Origin: Prolixibacteraceae bacterium
Lineage (GTDB): Bacteria; Bacteroidota; Bacteroidia; Bacteroidales; Prolixibacteraceae
NCBI GenBank assembly: GCA_023229575.1
Contig: JALNYZ010000005.1
Coordinates: forward strand, 1-64,000
Length of the DNA stretch: 64,000 bases
Direction: 5' to 3'
The notes below the pieces were generated by a model. That model did not search any database and was not told where the DNA came from. It worked only from the letters and a program-made list of their open reading frames with translations. The stretch's first letter is position 1; every line of letters starts with the position of its first letter. A program made the position numbers and the translations under genes. This document shows, piece after piece, positions 8,902-17,857 of the stretch.

Positions 8902-8934
8902 TAATCCAATAATTTCTTCCTAATCCAACAAATC

Positions 8935-11199
8935 CTAATCCAGGTTTTGCGCATCAATTACCGCAATAGCAATCATATTGACCACATCGCGTACTGAGCA
9001 ATGCATCTGCATGACTTGCATTGATTTACGGTTTCCGACAAGAATGGGACCCAAGGTTTCACATTCTGCTATGTGCTGAAGACTGTGCAGGGATATGTTG
9101 GCTGAACTTAAATTTGGGAATATCAATACGTTGCATTCTTTTTCAGCCAGTTTGTTGAATGGATACATCGCATTGCGAACCTTCTTGTCAACTGCGACGC
9201 TCAATTGCATTTCACCATCCACAATCATATCAGGATAGGTCTTGTGGAGGATTTTGACCGCCTCGCGTACTCTCGTAGGGGATGGTTCGTGGTTGGAGCC
9301 AAAGTTTGAGTAAGACAACATGGCCAGATGCGGTTCGATATTGAATTGCCTGACCACTTTGGAGACCTGAACAGCTGCATCTACCAGATTGTTCACATCA
9401 GGGGCCGAATCGATTGTTGTGTCGGCCAGGAAATAGGTTCCCCGCTGACTGATAACCAGGTGCATCCCCAGAATTTTCGTGACATCCGGTTTCTTGCCAA
9501 TTACTTCCAACGCAGGTTTGATTGCGTCAGTATATCGGGTAGAATAGCCTGAAACCACTGCATCTACATCCCCGCACTCCAACATCAGTGCTGCAAAATA
9601 GTTTTTGTCAAACATCTTGTCTACCGCCTCTTCGAGTGTCATACCCTTGCGTTCACGTTTACCGAAGAGTACTTCGGCATATCTGCGGCGAAGTTTGTCG
9701 TTGGGCCTGCTTCTGTTGTCAATGATCTCTACATCGCCGAAATCGAGTTCGTTCTCATCAATCAGTTTTCTGATTTTTTCCTCGTTTCCAATCAGGACAG
9801 GGGTGGCCATCTCCTCCTGATAAGCAATATTGGCAGCTTTCAAAACTTCATAATCGCTGGCATCAGGGAAGGCAACTTTCTTTGGATCTTGTTTGGCTTT
9901 GTCGATCATCATGGAGATCAGCTTGTTTTCAGATCCCAACCTGTGTCCAAGTTCTTCAGTATAGGCATCCCAGTCGGTGATTTCTATCCGCGCTACACCT
10001 GATTCGATGGCTGCTTTTGCAACGGCCGGGGCAACGCGGGTAATGAGCCGGGGATCCATCGGTTTTGGAATGAAGTAATCTCTTCCATACACGATGTTAC
10101 GGGCATTGTAAGCCGTCAATACTGATTCGGGGACCCGCTCCTTAGCCAGCTCGGACAATGCCTTTACGCAGGCAATTTTCATCGCTTCGTTGATGGTCCT
10201 GGCCCTAACATCCAATGCCCCCCTGAAGATAAATGGAAACCCAAGAACGTTGTTGATCTGGTTGGGATAGTCAGAACGTCCGGTGGCAAAAATCAGGTCT
10301 TCCCTTGAAGCCTTAGCTTCAGCGTAAGGGATTTCAGGATCCGGATTTGCCAAAGCGAATACGATTGGATTTATCGCCATCGTTTGAACCATCTCTTTGG
10401 TCAATACACCGGCAACGGACAATCCGATAAAAACATCGGCACCATCAATGGCATCTGCAAGGGTACGGCAGGGAGTATTGCGGACAAACTCCATTTTAGA
10501 AGCATTCAGATCGGGACGTTCGTGGTGGAGGACGCCTTTGCTGTCGCACATCAGCACATTTTCTTTTTTAGCTCCCAATGAAATATAGAGTCTTGTGCAC
10601 GAAACGGCCGCGGCGCCGGCGCCATTGACCACTATGCGAACATCTTCTATTTTTTTCCCGGCCATTTCAACGGCATTGAGCAAACCGGCCGATGAGATGA
10701 TGGCTGTTCCATGCTGGTCGTCGTGCATGATTGGAATGTCGAGCTCCTTCTTCAGCCGCTCCTCTATTTCGAAACATTCGGGTGCTTTGATGTCCTCAAG
10801 GTTGATACCTCCAAATGTGGGGGCAAGGGCCTTCACCGTTTGGATAAAGACTTCAGGATCGAGCGCATCCAATTCGATATCAAATACATCAATATCGGCA
10901 TAAATTTTAAAAAGCAGTCCTTTTCCTTCCATAACCGGTTTTCCGGCAGCAGGGCCAATATTCCCAAGTCCAAGGACAGCAGTACCATTTGAGATTACAG
11001 CTACCAGATTTCCTTTGGCTGTATATTTGTAAACATCATCCGGATTATCTTTGATTGCAAGACAAGGACTTGCTACGCCCGGAGTATAGGCAAAACCTAA
11101 ATCACGTTGCGTAGCGTGTGGTTTTGTTGGAGTAACTGAAATTTTGCCTGGCCTTCCATTGCTATGGTAATCCAGGGCATCTTGGTTCAATTTAGCCAT
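8935..11199 (-). CDS. maeB: NADP-dependent malic enzyme with C-terminal phosphotransacetylase domain
   Basis: Oxidative decarboxylation of malate to pyruvate. The 754-residue length is that of the MaeB fusion type. The N-terminal malic domain (about 1-430) has the conserved FAYTPGVASPC start, the MHDDQHGTA block and a nucleotide-binding VVNGAGAAA. The C-terminal half (about 435-754) is PTA-like (VISQRGTYFLADTTI, SNFGSNHEPSP). In this class the PTA-like part is generally regulatory, not catalytic. A TAGATTTG box (11238-11245) lies 39-46 bp upstream of the ATG and a terminator follows, so it is monocistronic. Confidence 0.96.
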   Translation of the reverse strand: MAKLNQDALDYHSNGRPGKISVTPTKPHATQRDLGFAYTPGVASPCLAIKDNPDDVYKYTAKGNLVAVISNGTAVLGLGNIGPAAGKPVMEGKGLLFKIYADIDVFDIELDALDPEVFIQTVKALAPTFGGINLEDIKAPECFEIEERLKKELDIPIMHDDQHGTAIISSAGLLNAVEMAGKKIEDVRIVVNGAGAAAVSCTRLYISLGAKKENVLMCDSKGVLHHERPDLNASKMEFVRNTPCRTLADAIDGADVFIGLSVAGVLTKEMVQTMAINPIVFALANPDPEIPYAEAKASREDLIFATGRSDYPNQINNVLGFPFIFRGALDVRARTINEAMKIACVKALSELAKERVPESVLTAYNARNIVYGRDYFIPKPMDPRLITRVAPAVAKAAIESGVARIEITDWDAYTEELGHRLGSENKLISMMIDKAKQDPKKVAFPDASDYEVLKAANIAYQEEMATPVLIGNEEKIRKLIDENELDFGDVEIIDNRSRPNDKLRRRYAEVLFGKRERKGMTLEEAVDKMFDKNYFAALMLECGDVDAVVSGYSTRYTDAIKPALEVIGKKPDVTKILGMHLVISQRGTYFLADTTIDSAPDVNNLVDAAVQVSKVVRQFNIEPHLAMLSYSNFGSNHEPSPTRVREAVKILHKTYPDMIVDGEMQLSVAVDKKVRNAMYPFNKLAEKECNVLIFPNLSSANISLHSLQHIAECETLGPILVGNRKSMQVMQMHCSVRDVVNMIAIAVIDAQNLD

Positions 11200-11237
11200 G
11201 TTGATAAGAATTTATAAGAGGAATTTTTTTAGTGGGA

Positions 11238-11245
11238 CAAATCTA
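11238..11245 (-). promoter_or_regulatory. Putative maeB -7 promoter box
   Basis: TAGATTTG on the minus strand fits the Bacteroidota -7 consensus TAnnTTTG, about 40 bp upstream of the maeB ATG. No good -33 TTG at the right spacing was found. Confidence 0.45.
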
Positions 11246-11329
11246 TCAATTATTTAAATATAGCGTTTTAAAATCCTAAAATCGGAAGGAGAATTAAGAA
11301 TAAAGAAACATTGGAAATTTTGAAAAAGG

Positions 11330-11548
11330 CTAAAAGTCTATATTTGTCTGTAGATCAATTGGTTTGCGTTTTTTGAAGTGTTCAACAATGGCCTCGGTTT
11401 CGCTTTTACATCTGCCACAACCGGTTGCTGCACCGGTGAATTTCTTTACATCTTCCAAATTTTTGGCGCCCCTCTTCAGGATAAGCAAAATATCTTTTTC
11501 TGAAACCCCATTGCACAGACATAAAATCTTTTGCTTTTTTGCTGCCAT
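11330..11548 (-). CDS. BFD-like [2Fe-2S]-binding protein
   Basis: 72 residues. It has the four-cysteine arrangement of bacterioferritin-associated-ferredoxin-like domains: CLCNGVSE (CxC) and, later, GAATGCGRCKSE (CxxC). Such domains bind a [2Fe-2S] cluster and serve iron mobilisation or electron transfer. It lies 10 bp behind the methyltransferase gene on the same strand, so the two are probably co-transcribed. Confidence 0.8.
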   Translation of the reverse strand: MAAKKQKILCLCNGVSEKDILLILKRGAKNLEDVKKFTGAATGCGRCKSETEAIVEHFKKRKPIDLQTNIDF

Positions 11549-11558
11549 CTTCTGATAT

Positions 11559-12284
11559 TCAGATTAATGCGAGTTCAATCAGATAGTCAAAATGCAATCC
11601 GGTCACTTTATCCACTACCGTGAAACCTGAACTTTCGGCATACGCGGCCAAAGTATCAGCATCAACAAAAAGCCATGGAAACTTCTTTCCCCTGATCGTC
11701 TTGTAAGTAAGCTGGTATTCCATCTCACCATAGTAAGTGTCGGAAGCTATGTCAATCCAACTGTCGCCATTTTCATCGGTAAAGAGGTATAATAGATCTG
11801 ATGAGTCTGCCAATATCCGTCCACCAGGATTCAACAGTTGTTTCAAATGATTGAGCAGGACGGCAAGCCCTGGCAAAGTTTGCGCAACCCCTGCGCCATT
11901 CATCAGTAGCAGTATGGTGTCGAATTTCTGATTCGTCAGGGAGTATATGTTGCTACATATTACCTGGGTCAGTCCTCTTTTGCGCATCACTTCGCACGAA
12001 AGCGGTGAGATGTCGATTGAAATGACCTCCCACCCCTTTTCTTTTAACCAAACGGAATGTGCCCCGGCACCCGCGCCAATGTCGAGAATTTTACCTTTGC
12101 ACCGTTTTAAGGCCTCCTGTTCCTGCAGTGGCATCTGTTCAAAAGTTCGGAAGAAATATCCGGGAGATAGGATCTCATCTTCGGCGATATCAGTCCTTAC
12201 CAGGATGGTATCACCCACGATGCCATGAAAATAGTCGTGAACTGCGTTCCCGATTGGATCCTGATGTTTTTTCAATACGGTCAT
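11559..12284 (-). CDS. Class I SAM-dependent methyltransferase
   Basis: 241 residues. The SAM-binding motif GKILDIGAGAGAHSVWL (about 65-80) is followed by VISIDISPLS (acidic residue at the end of strand 2) and FDTILLLMNG (motif II region), a complete Rossmann methyltransferase core. The substrate is not recognisable. It is co-directional with, and 10 bp upstream of, the small [2Fe-2S] protein. A heptamer array begins 6 bp upstream of its ATG. Confidence 0.85.
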   Translation of the reverse strand: MTVLKKHQDPIGNAVHDYFHGIVGDTILVRTDIAEDEILSPGYFFRTFEQMPLQEQEALKRCKGKILDIGAGAGAHSVWLKEKGWEVISIDISPLSCEVMRKRGLTQVICSNIYSLTNQKFDTILLLMNGAGVAQTLPGLAVLLNHLKQLLNPGGRILADSSDLLYLFTDENGDSWIDIASDTYYGEMEYQLTYKTIRGKKFPWLFVDADTLAAYAESSGFTVVDKVTGLHFDYLIELALI

Positions 12285-12290
12285 GGAAGG

Positions 12291-12356
12291 AGTTATGAGT
12301 TATGAGTGATGCGTTATAAGCGATGAGTGATAACTTATAACTCATAACTCATAACT
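12291..12356. repeat. AGTTATG/CATAACT heptamer array in inverted arrangement
   Basis: Successive heptads AGTTATG, AGTTATG, AGTGATG, CGTTATA, AGCGATG, AGTGATA, ACTTATA, ACTCATA, ACTCATA: the two halves are inverse complements, so the array can fold into a long hairpin. It fills the gap between the methyltransferase start (12284) and the PBP1a stop codon (12360-12362). Confidence 0.85.
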
Positions 12357-12359
12357 ATT

Positions 12360-14804
12360 TTATTTTTTGTCTTTATTCGAAAGTGCGTCCTTAATTTTCT
12401 TCCAGATAGATGGTTTTTCATCCTCTTTTTTTAGCTCAGTTTTTTCTTTATCCACCTTTCCTTCTTTTGCCTGGTCAACACTTTTCTCTTTCAGCTCTTC
12501 CTGTTTTCGCTTCTCACTCTTAAAGAGGTCCCAGAAGCTTTTTTTACCCTCTTTGATCTCCTCTGCAAAATGCGGTGTGTCCAACAGCGCTAAATTTTCT
12601 GCTGACGGGGCAGTAAATGGTATTTGCGCAGTACCAGCGAAAGACGGATCACTGTAATAACTCCTGAAAAATCCCCCAACAATGGGAAGCGCCATAAAGG
12701 CTCCCTGTCCATGGGCCAGCGACTTAAAGTGGACCGCCGGATCCTCCCCTCCGACCCAGCAACCGGTCACCAGAGATGGCGTATACCCCATAAACCAGCC
12801 ATCGGCAAAATTCTGGGTGGTTCCGGTTTTTCCGGCAAATGCTCCCGGAATGTTGAACTTTGACCTGATCGCAGCCCCGGTACCTTCACTGGTAACGGCT
12901 GTTAAGTAATGGTTCATGATTCTGGCATTCTCGGGATCCATGATCTGTTGCGGTACAAAGTCGGAGGTAAATTTTTGCAGCACCTTTCCTTTGTTGTCTT
13001 CGATACGCACCAGGTAGTTGGGTTCGACCGTCAAACCTTCGCCGGCAAAACAGCAATAGGCCTTTACCATCTGTATCAACGGTACATCTACTGCTCCAAG
13101 GGCGATCGACGGGAAATGAGGGATATCGGCATCAATTCCCATCTTGTGGGCCAATTGTACGGTCTCAGCAATACCAGTTTCCAGAAGGACCTGTACCGAA
13201 ACTGTATTGACCGATTTGCACAAAGCCCCTTCCAGCGAATAGTAGCCGCCGTATTCATTGTCGGCATTGCCAGGTGTCCAATCCTGGTAATCGCTGTAGC
13301 TTATTTTCTGGTTAGCATAGTATTTATCGGGAGGAATTCCGTTCTCAAGTGCGGCAGCATAAACAAAAGGCTTAAATGCGGAGCCTACCTGTCGGGCCGA
13401 GGTAACATGATCGTATTGGAAAAACCTGAAATCATTACCGCCAATCCAGACTTTGACTTTGCCATTTTTCGGATCCATAGCGACAAAGCCACAGTGCAGC
13501 AGCTTTAAGGAGGCCTTCACTGAATCCAGCGGACTGATTTTTACAGTTTGATCCCCATTCCACGAAAACAGTTTGATATTTGCAGGGGTCTTAAAGATCA
13601 GGGCGATCTCCTTGTCACTTTTACCCGATTCAATCAATCTTTTGTAGCGAACAGATCTTTTCATTCCACGGTTTACAATGTCACTGCCCTTTCCCCAGGG
13701 AGCCTCACCTTTCCACTCTTTATCAAAGGTATTCTGTAGCTCCTTCATCTGGTTTTTCATCGCATTTTCGGCATACTTTTGCATCCTGAAATCGATGGTG
13801 GTATATATTTTAAGACCGTCGGTGTAGAGGTTGTAAGGCGTTCCATCCTCTTTGTTGTTTTCGCTGCACCATTTTTCGAGCCGAGGACGCAACATTTCCC
13901 TGAAGTAAGGCGCAGGACCGGTATTGTATACCAGATAGTTGTACTTTAATCCGAGTGGTTGCTGGCAAAACTTGTTCGCCTCGGTCTCAGAGATATGGTT
14001 GTATTTTTGCATCTGCCTGATCACGGTGTTTCTTCTCTGAAGTGATCTGTCAGGATAAAGTCTTGGGTTATAGGCATTGTTGGCTTTCAATAAACCTACC
14101 AATGTTGCTGCCTGTGGAATGGTCAATTTGGATGGTGTGGTACTGAAATAGCGTTCGGCGGCAGTCCCAATACCAAAAGTATTTTCCCCGAAGGGTACTG
14201 TGTTAAGATATAGGGTAAGAATTTCGTTTTTCGAGTATAACTTCTCCAACCTATAAGCAACAATGGATTCGCGTATTTTGCTAACGGGCAAAGTAAGTGG
14301 CCCCCAATTGTCGCGCCCGAAAATATTTTTGGCAATCTGTTGCGATAGGGTAGAACCGCCACCCGAACTGTGGTTGGCCATAAAAATAGTCTTAATAAAG
14401 ACTCTGGCAACTGCCCATTCGTCAATTCCCCGATGTTCGTAAAATCGTGCATCTTCGGTGGAAACAAGTGCATTGATGACGTTTGGCGAAATGTTTTTGA
14501 AACTTACGCTGCTACGGTTTTCAACATAATATCTGCCGAGAACTTTTCCATCCTGCGAGTAAACCTCCGTAGCCACCGGCTCCTTGATTTTTATCAACGT
14601 TTCTGCATCAGGAAGTTCGCCGAAGGTACCGATATAGACCAACACAAAGAGCACCGACATTAGGAACACACCAAATAAGCCTATCTTTAGCGCCCAGAGC
14701 AGCATGAATTTCCAAACCGGCTGGTTTCCTTTCCGTTTAAAGACATCCAGAATAGATTTTTTATTCCTTCCAGCAGAAGGTTTATGTGGTTTTACTACCG
14801 CCAT
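12360..14804 (-). CDS. mrcA: Penicillin-binding protein 1A (bifunctional transglycosylase/transpeptidase)
   Basis: Polymerises and cross-links peptidoglycan. 814 residues: short basic cytoplasmic tail, one membrane segment (about 33-53), GT51 transglycosylase domain with EDARFYEHRGID and GGSTLSQQIAKN, then a penicillin-binding transpeptidase domain with SAFK (within RQVGSAFKPFVY), SVN (KSVNTVSV) and KTGTT. The last roughly 70 residues are a lysine/glutamate-rich tail of unknown role, common in Bacteroidota PBP1a. The start MAVVKPHKPS is the only sensible one. Confidence 0.95.
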   Translation of the reverse strand: MAVVKPHKPSAGRNKKSILDVFKRKGNQPVWKFMLLWALKIGLFGVFLMSVLFVLVYIGTFGELPDAETLIKIKEPVATEVYSQDGKVLGRYYVENRSSVSFKNISPNVINALVSTEDARFYEHRGIDEWAVARVFIKTIFMANHSSGGGSTLSQQIAKNIFGRDNWGPLTLPVSKIRESIVAYRLEKLYSKNEILTLYLNTVPFGENTFGIGTAAERYFSTTPSKLTIPQAATLVGLLKANNAYNPRLYPDRSLQRRNTVIRQMQKYNHISETEANKFCQQPLGLKYNYLVYNTGPAPYFREMLRPRLEKWCSENNKEDGTPYNLYTDGLKIYTTIDFRMQKYAENAMKNQMKELQNTFDKEWKGEAPWGKGSDIVNRGMKRSVRYKRLIESGKSDKEIALIFKTPANIKLFSWNGDQTVKISPLDSVKASLKLLHCGFVAMDPKNGKVKVWIGGNDFRFFQYDHVTSARQVGSAFKPFVYAAALENGIPPDKYYANQKISYSDYQDWTPGNADNEYGGYYSLEGALCKSVNTVSVQVLLETGIAETVQLAHKMGIDADIPHFPSIALGAVDVPLIQMVKAYCCFAGEGLTVEPNYLVRIEDNKGKVLQKFTSDFVPQQIMDPENARIMNHYLTAVTSEGTGAAIRSKFNIPGAFAGKTGTTQNFADGWFMGYTPSLVTGCWVGGEDPAVHFKSLAHGQGAFMALPIVGGFFRSYYSDPSFAGTAQIPFTAPSAENLALLDTPHFAEEIKEGKKSFWDLFKSEKRKQEELKEKSVDQAKEGKVDKEKTELKKEDEKPSIWKKIKDALSNKDKK

Positions 14805-14852
14805 GTATAAATAATCAATATATTAACTCCCTAAACCTTAGAATTATTCCTA

Positions 14853-15543
14853 ATGAGGGTTGCCATTACAGGAGGAACCGGATTTCTAGGCCGGCACCTC
14901 ACCAGCTATCTCGGTGCTTTGGGCCATGATTTGGTCTTGATCCAAAGAACCGATCTGATAGGTGGGCCAGACCAAATCTCAAAATTAATCAAAACTTCCG
15001 ATGTTCTGATCAATTTAGCAGGATCTCCTGTGATTAAAAGATGGAATAAATCAAACATGCAGGAGATGCGGGAGAGTCGGATACATACGACAAACTTACT
15101 GGTTGAAGCGTTAATAAAGATGCCTTCCACAGAACAACCTTCACTTTTTATATCTGTATCAGCCATTGGAATATACGATTCGTCAGGATTGCACAAGGAG
15201 AATTCGTTGCAATTTGCTGATAATTTTCTAGCCAGGTTATGCAAGGCTTGGGAAGTGTGTCTGGATCCGTTACAGAAGGGCAGTATCCGATTATGTTCGA
15301 TTCGGTTAGGCATCGTCCTGGGTCCGGATGGTGGCATGATGGGCAGATTGATTCCCCTATTCAAAATGGCTCTGGGTGGGAAAATCGGATCCGATAAGCA
15401 ACCATTTTCATTCATTCATTACCATGATTGAGGGACAATCTGTGTACCCGCAACATTTGGTCGATTGTGGATTCAGTTTCCGGTATCCAGACCTTGATTC
15501 AGCTATTCAGGAGATTATGGGTACAAGTATGGATGAAGATTAA
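14853..15543 (+). pseudogene. TIGR01777-type NAD(P)-binding epimerase (SDR39U1/YfcH-like), internal deletion and frameshift
   Basis: The first 192 codons (to a TGA at 15429-15431) are a good short-chain dehydrogenase-like N-terminus: MRVAITGGTGFLGRHL, LINLAGSPV, SVSAIGIYD, SIRLGIVLGPDGGMM. The frame reaches the family block normally reading WIHIDDLV (here FSFIHYHD) and stops. In the +1 frame immediately after, the family C-terminus appears: EGQSVYPQHLVDCGF then SFRYPDLDSAIQEI, ending with TAA at 15541-15543. About 70 residues between the two blocks are missing. The simplest reading is an out-of-frame deletion of about 200 bp. The final TAA overlaps the convergent ychF stop. Confidence 0.85.
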
Positions 15544-16640
15544 ACATTGAAACGAAAATGCATGATGTCTCCGTCCTGGACGACATACTCTTTCCCCTCA
15601 ATGGCAATTTTGCCAAGTTCGCGGCAGGCTGCCTCCGATTCCAGTGTTACATAATCATCGTATTTAATCACTTCAGCACGAATAAAGCCTTTTTCGAAAT
15701 CACTGTGAATAATCCCGGCTGCTTTTGGCGCCTTGATGCCCTTAACAAAAGTCCAGGCCCGGCTTTCATCGGCTCCTGTGGTGAAGTAGGTCTGCAATTT
15801 CAGCAGATGGTATGCAGCATGAATGAGTTTGTTGACACCGGGTTCATCCAATCCAAGGTCTTCCAAAAAGAGCTGTTTTTCCTCATAACTCTCCAGTTCC
15901 GCTATATCAGCTTCAGTAGCTGCTGCGATGATCAAGATTTCCGCATTCTCATCTTTGACGCTTTCCCTGAAAGCATCGGTCATTGAATTTCCTTTAGCGG
16001 CCGATGCTTCATCCACATTGCAGACATAAACGACCGGCTTGCGTGTAAGCAGGAAAAAATCATGTATCAACTCCTCCTCGTCTTCCGTCAAAACAAGCGT
16101 ACGTGCTGATTTTCCTTGTATCAGGACCTCTCTTAACCTTTCTGAAATAGCCACAGTTTTCAGTGCAACCCGGTCACCGCCAACTTTTGCCTGCTTCTGC
16201 AATTTGCCAATGCGGTTCTCGACTGTTTCAAGATCTTTAAGTTGCAATTCAATATCGATCACCTCTTTGTCGCGAATGGGATTGATCGAACCATCCACAT
16301 GAATGATGTTGTCATTTTCAAAACACCTGATAACGTGTATGATAGCATCAACCTCACGAATGTTGGCCAGAAACTGGTTTCCTAGTCCTTCACCTTTGCT
16401 TGCTCCTTTAACGAGTCCGGCAATGTCAACTATCTCGATGGTTGTAGGAATCACTTTCTTGGGCCTATCGATCTCAGCCAGTCTGATCAATCGTTTGTCG
16501 GGCACTGTGATGACGCCCAGGTTAGGTTCTATGGTGCAAAAGGGAAAATTTGCTGATTGGGCCTTTGCATTCGAAAGGCAATTGAAAAGGGTCGATTTGC
16601 CTACATTTGGCAATCCCACGATACCGCATCTTAAAGTCAT
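15540..16640 (-). CDS. ychF: YchF/OLA1 family ribosome-associated ATPase
   Basis: 366 residues, the usual length. The P-loop GLPNVGKST is at residues 8-16, followed by the switch regions (CTIEPN, VDIAGLVKGASKGEGLGNQFL), and a C-terminal TGS domain beginning near LQTYFTTGADESRAWTF. YchF prefers ATP over GTP and acts on ribosomes in stress responses. The stop codon overlaps that of the convergent broken epimerase. A TACCTTTG box (16668-16675) lies about 30 bp upstream. Confidence 0.97.
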   Translation of the reverse strand: MTLRCGIVGLPNVGKSTLFNCLSNAKAQSANFPFCTIEPNLGVITVPDKRLIRLAEIDRPKKVIPTTIEIVDIAGLVKGASKGEGLGNQFLANIREVDAIIHVIRCFENDNIIHVDGSINPIRDKEVIDIELQLKDLETVENRIGKLQKQAKVGGDRVALKTVAISERLREVLIQGKSARTLVLTEDEEELIHDFFLLTRKPVVYVCNVDEASAAKGNSMTDAFRESVKDENAEILIIAAATEADIAELESYEEKQLFLEDLGLDEPGVNKLIHAAYHLLKLQTYFTTGADESRAWTFVKGIKAPKAAGIIHSDFEKGFIRAEVIKYDDYVTLESEAACRELGKIAIEGKEYVVQDGDIMHFRFNV

Positions 16641-16667
16641 TTTTAAACTTTACTTACTATTTTGGGA

Positions 16668-16675
16668 CAAAGGTA
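16668..16675 (-). promoter_or_regulatory. Putative ychF -7 promoter box
   Basis: TACCTTTG on the minus strand matches TAnnTTTG, 28-35 bp upstream of the ychF ATG. No convincing -33 TTG was found. Confidence 0.45.
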
Positions 16676-16731
16676 CTATTTTAAACTTTGAGTCGTTAAC
16701 TTTGTCAAATCGTAATGTTGCTGAATGTAAT

Positions 16732-16759
16732 GTAGAGACATGGCATGCCTTGTCTCTAC
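16732..16759. repeat. 28-bp near-perfect palindrome (GTAGAGACA type)
   Basis: GTAGAGACA (16732-16740) pairs with TGTCTCTAC (16751-16759), with a palindromic centre GGCATGCC and one mismatched base pair. Palindromes of the GTAGAGAC...GTCTCTAC form are dispersed elements in several phyla. It lies 35 bp upstream of the ECF sigma factor gene. Confidence 0.65.
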
Positions 16760-16794
16760 CCCCCCCTGTAATGATTGACTTTTGAAAGTGCAAG

Positions 16795-17340
16795 ATGATT
16801 GATAAGGACAAGGAATTAATTTCTGATCTAAAAAATGAGGGGAGGAGGGAATTGGCTTTCCAGTTGCTGGTAAAAACTTATCAGCAACGACTCTATTGGC
16901 ATATCAGGAAAATTGTAGTCAGTCATGATGATGCAGACGACCTTCTTCAAAATGTATTTATCAAGGTTTGGAAGAACATCGACAATTTCAGGGAGGACTC
17001 TTCACTCTTCACATGGATATTTCGCATTGCAACAAACGAATCACTGAGTTTTCTTCAACAAAAAAAGAGACGAAATATATTTTCAATTGACGGAGTTTCT
17101 GATTATCTTGTAGAAACTTTTGAATCGGGGGCTCATTTTGAGGGGGAAGAGCTTCAAAAGCGTTTGCATCTGGCTGTTTTACAGCTTCCTGAAAAGCAGC
17201 GCTTGGTTTTTAACATGAAATATTTCGAGGAGATGAAATACGAGGAGATGGCCGAAATCCTGAAAACTTCAGTGGGCGCACTTAAAGCCTCCTATCACCA
17301 TGCTGTAAAAAAAATTGAAGCACAATTTGAAGGGGAATAA
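16795..17340 (+). CDS. ECF-type RNA polymerase sigma factor
   Basis: 181 residues with region 2 (DDADDLLQNVFIKVWKNID, the -10 contact region) and region 4 (LPEKQRLVFNMKYFEEMKYEEMAEIL followed by a helix-turn-helix ending GALKASYHHAVKKI), without regions 1 and 3, as in sigma-70 ECF factors. The next two genes encode a single-span membrane protein and a periplasmic CpxP-like protein, the usual arrangement for an envelope-responsive sigma factor with its regulators. Confidence 0.93.
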   Translation: MIDKDKELISDLKNEGRRELAFQLLVKTYQQRLYWHIRKIVVSHDDADDLLQNVFIKVWKNIDNFREDSSLFTWIFRIATNESLSFLQQKKRRNIFSIDGVSDYLVETFESGAHFEGEELQKRLHLAVLQLPEKQRLVFNMKYFEEMKYEEMAEILKTSVGALKASYHHAVKKIEAQFEGE

Positions 17341-17394
17341 TGAGTTTACGTTAAACCTTTTGAGAATTGAAGTGTCATAGAAACGATATTGATT

Positions 17395-17856
17395 ATGAAA
17401 AACAAAAGCGAACATATTGAAAAAGAGCCACGGTTTCCGAAGATGGAAAGTGGTTATACGGTCCCTGAAGGATATTTTGAATCCTTCGGTGAAAGGCTGA
17501 ATTTTAGAATGCAAGTTGAAAGCCAATCCAAACCGGTAAAAAGCATGATGGTTTATATGAGGCCTGCACTCGGTATCGCTGCCGGTCTTGCCATTTTCCT
17601 TACTTTGTACCTTCATCCTTTTGGCAGTCAAAAGCAGTCAGCGTTGGGGGGATTGCATGGCACCGGAGATATCTCGGCCATTGATCTGACAGATGCAATG
17701 GTCAGTACCTACACCTCACTTGCTTCAGATGTCCAATTCTTTTCCTCTCTTTCTGAGATGGATGAATTCGATGCCTCCAGAATTTCCAAAGATGGACTGG
17801 CAGATTATCTTGTATCAAATTGTTCTGATTTTGAAATTCTTAATACCAATAAATAA
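17395..17856 (+). CDS. Single-span membrane protein, probable anti-sigma factor
   Basis: 153 residues. The cytoplasmic N-terminus carries VPEGYFESF, a short motif common in Bacteroidota genes that follow ECF sigma factors. One hydrophobic segment follows (about 60-80, PALGIAAGLAIFLTLYL), then a periplasmic part of about 75 residues. No zinc-binding anti-sigma domain is seen, so the function is inferred from position. The ATG at 17395 is preferred to an in-frame TTG at 17389. The stop is one base before the next gene's ATG. Confidence 0.6.
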   Translation: MKNKSEHIEKEPRFPKMESGYTVPEGYFESFGERLNFRMQVESQSKPVKSMMVYMRPALGIAAGLAIFLTLYLHPFGSQKQSALGGLHGTGDISAIDLTDAMVSTYTSLASDVQFFSSLSEMDEFDASRISKDGLADYLVSNCSDFEILNTNK

Positions 17857-17857
17857 C

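Noticed and set aside
17693..17857. N-terminal extension of the CpxP-like protein
   Set aside because: It overlaps the preceding gene in another frame, and a proper signal peptide starts at the ATG 17858.
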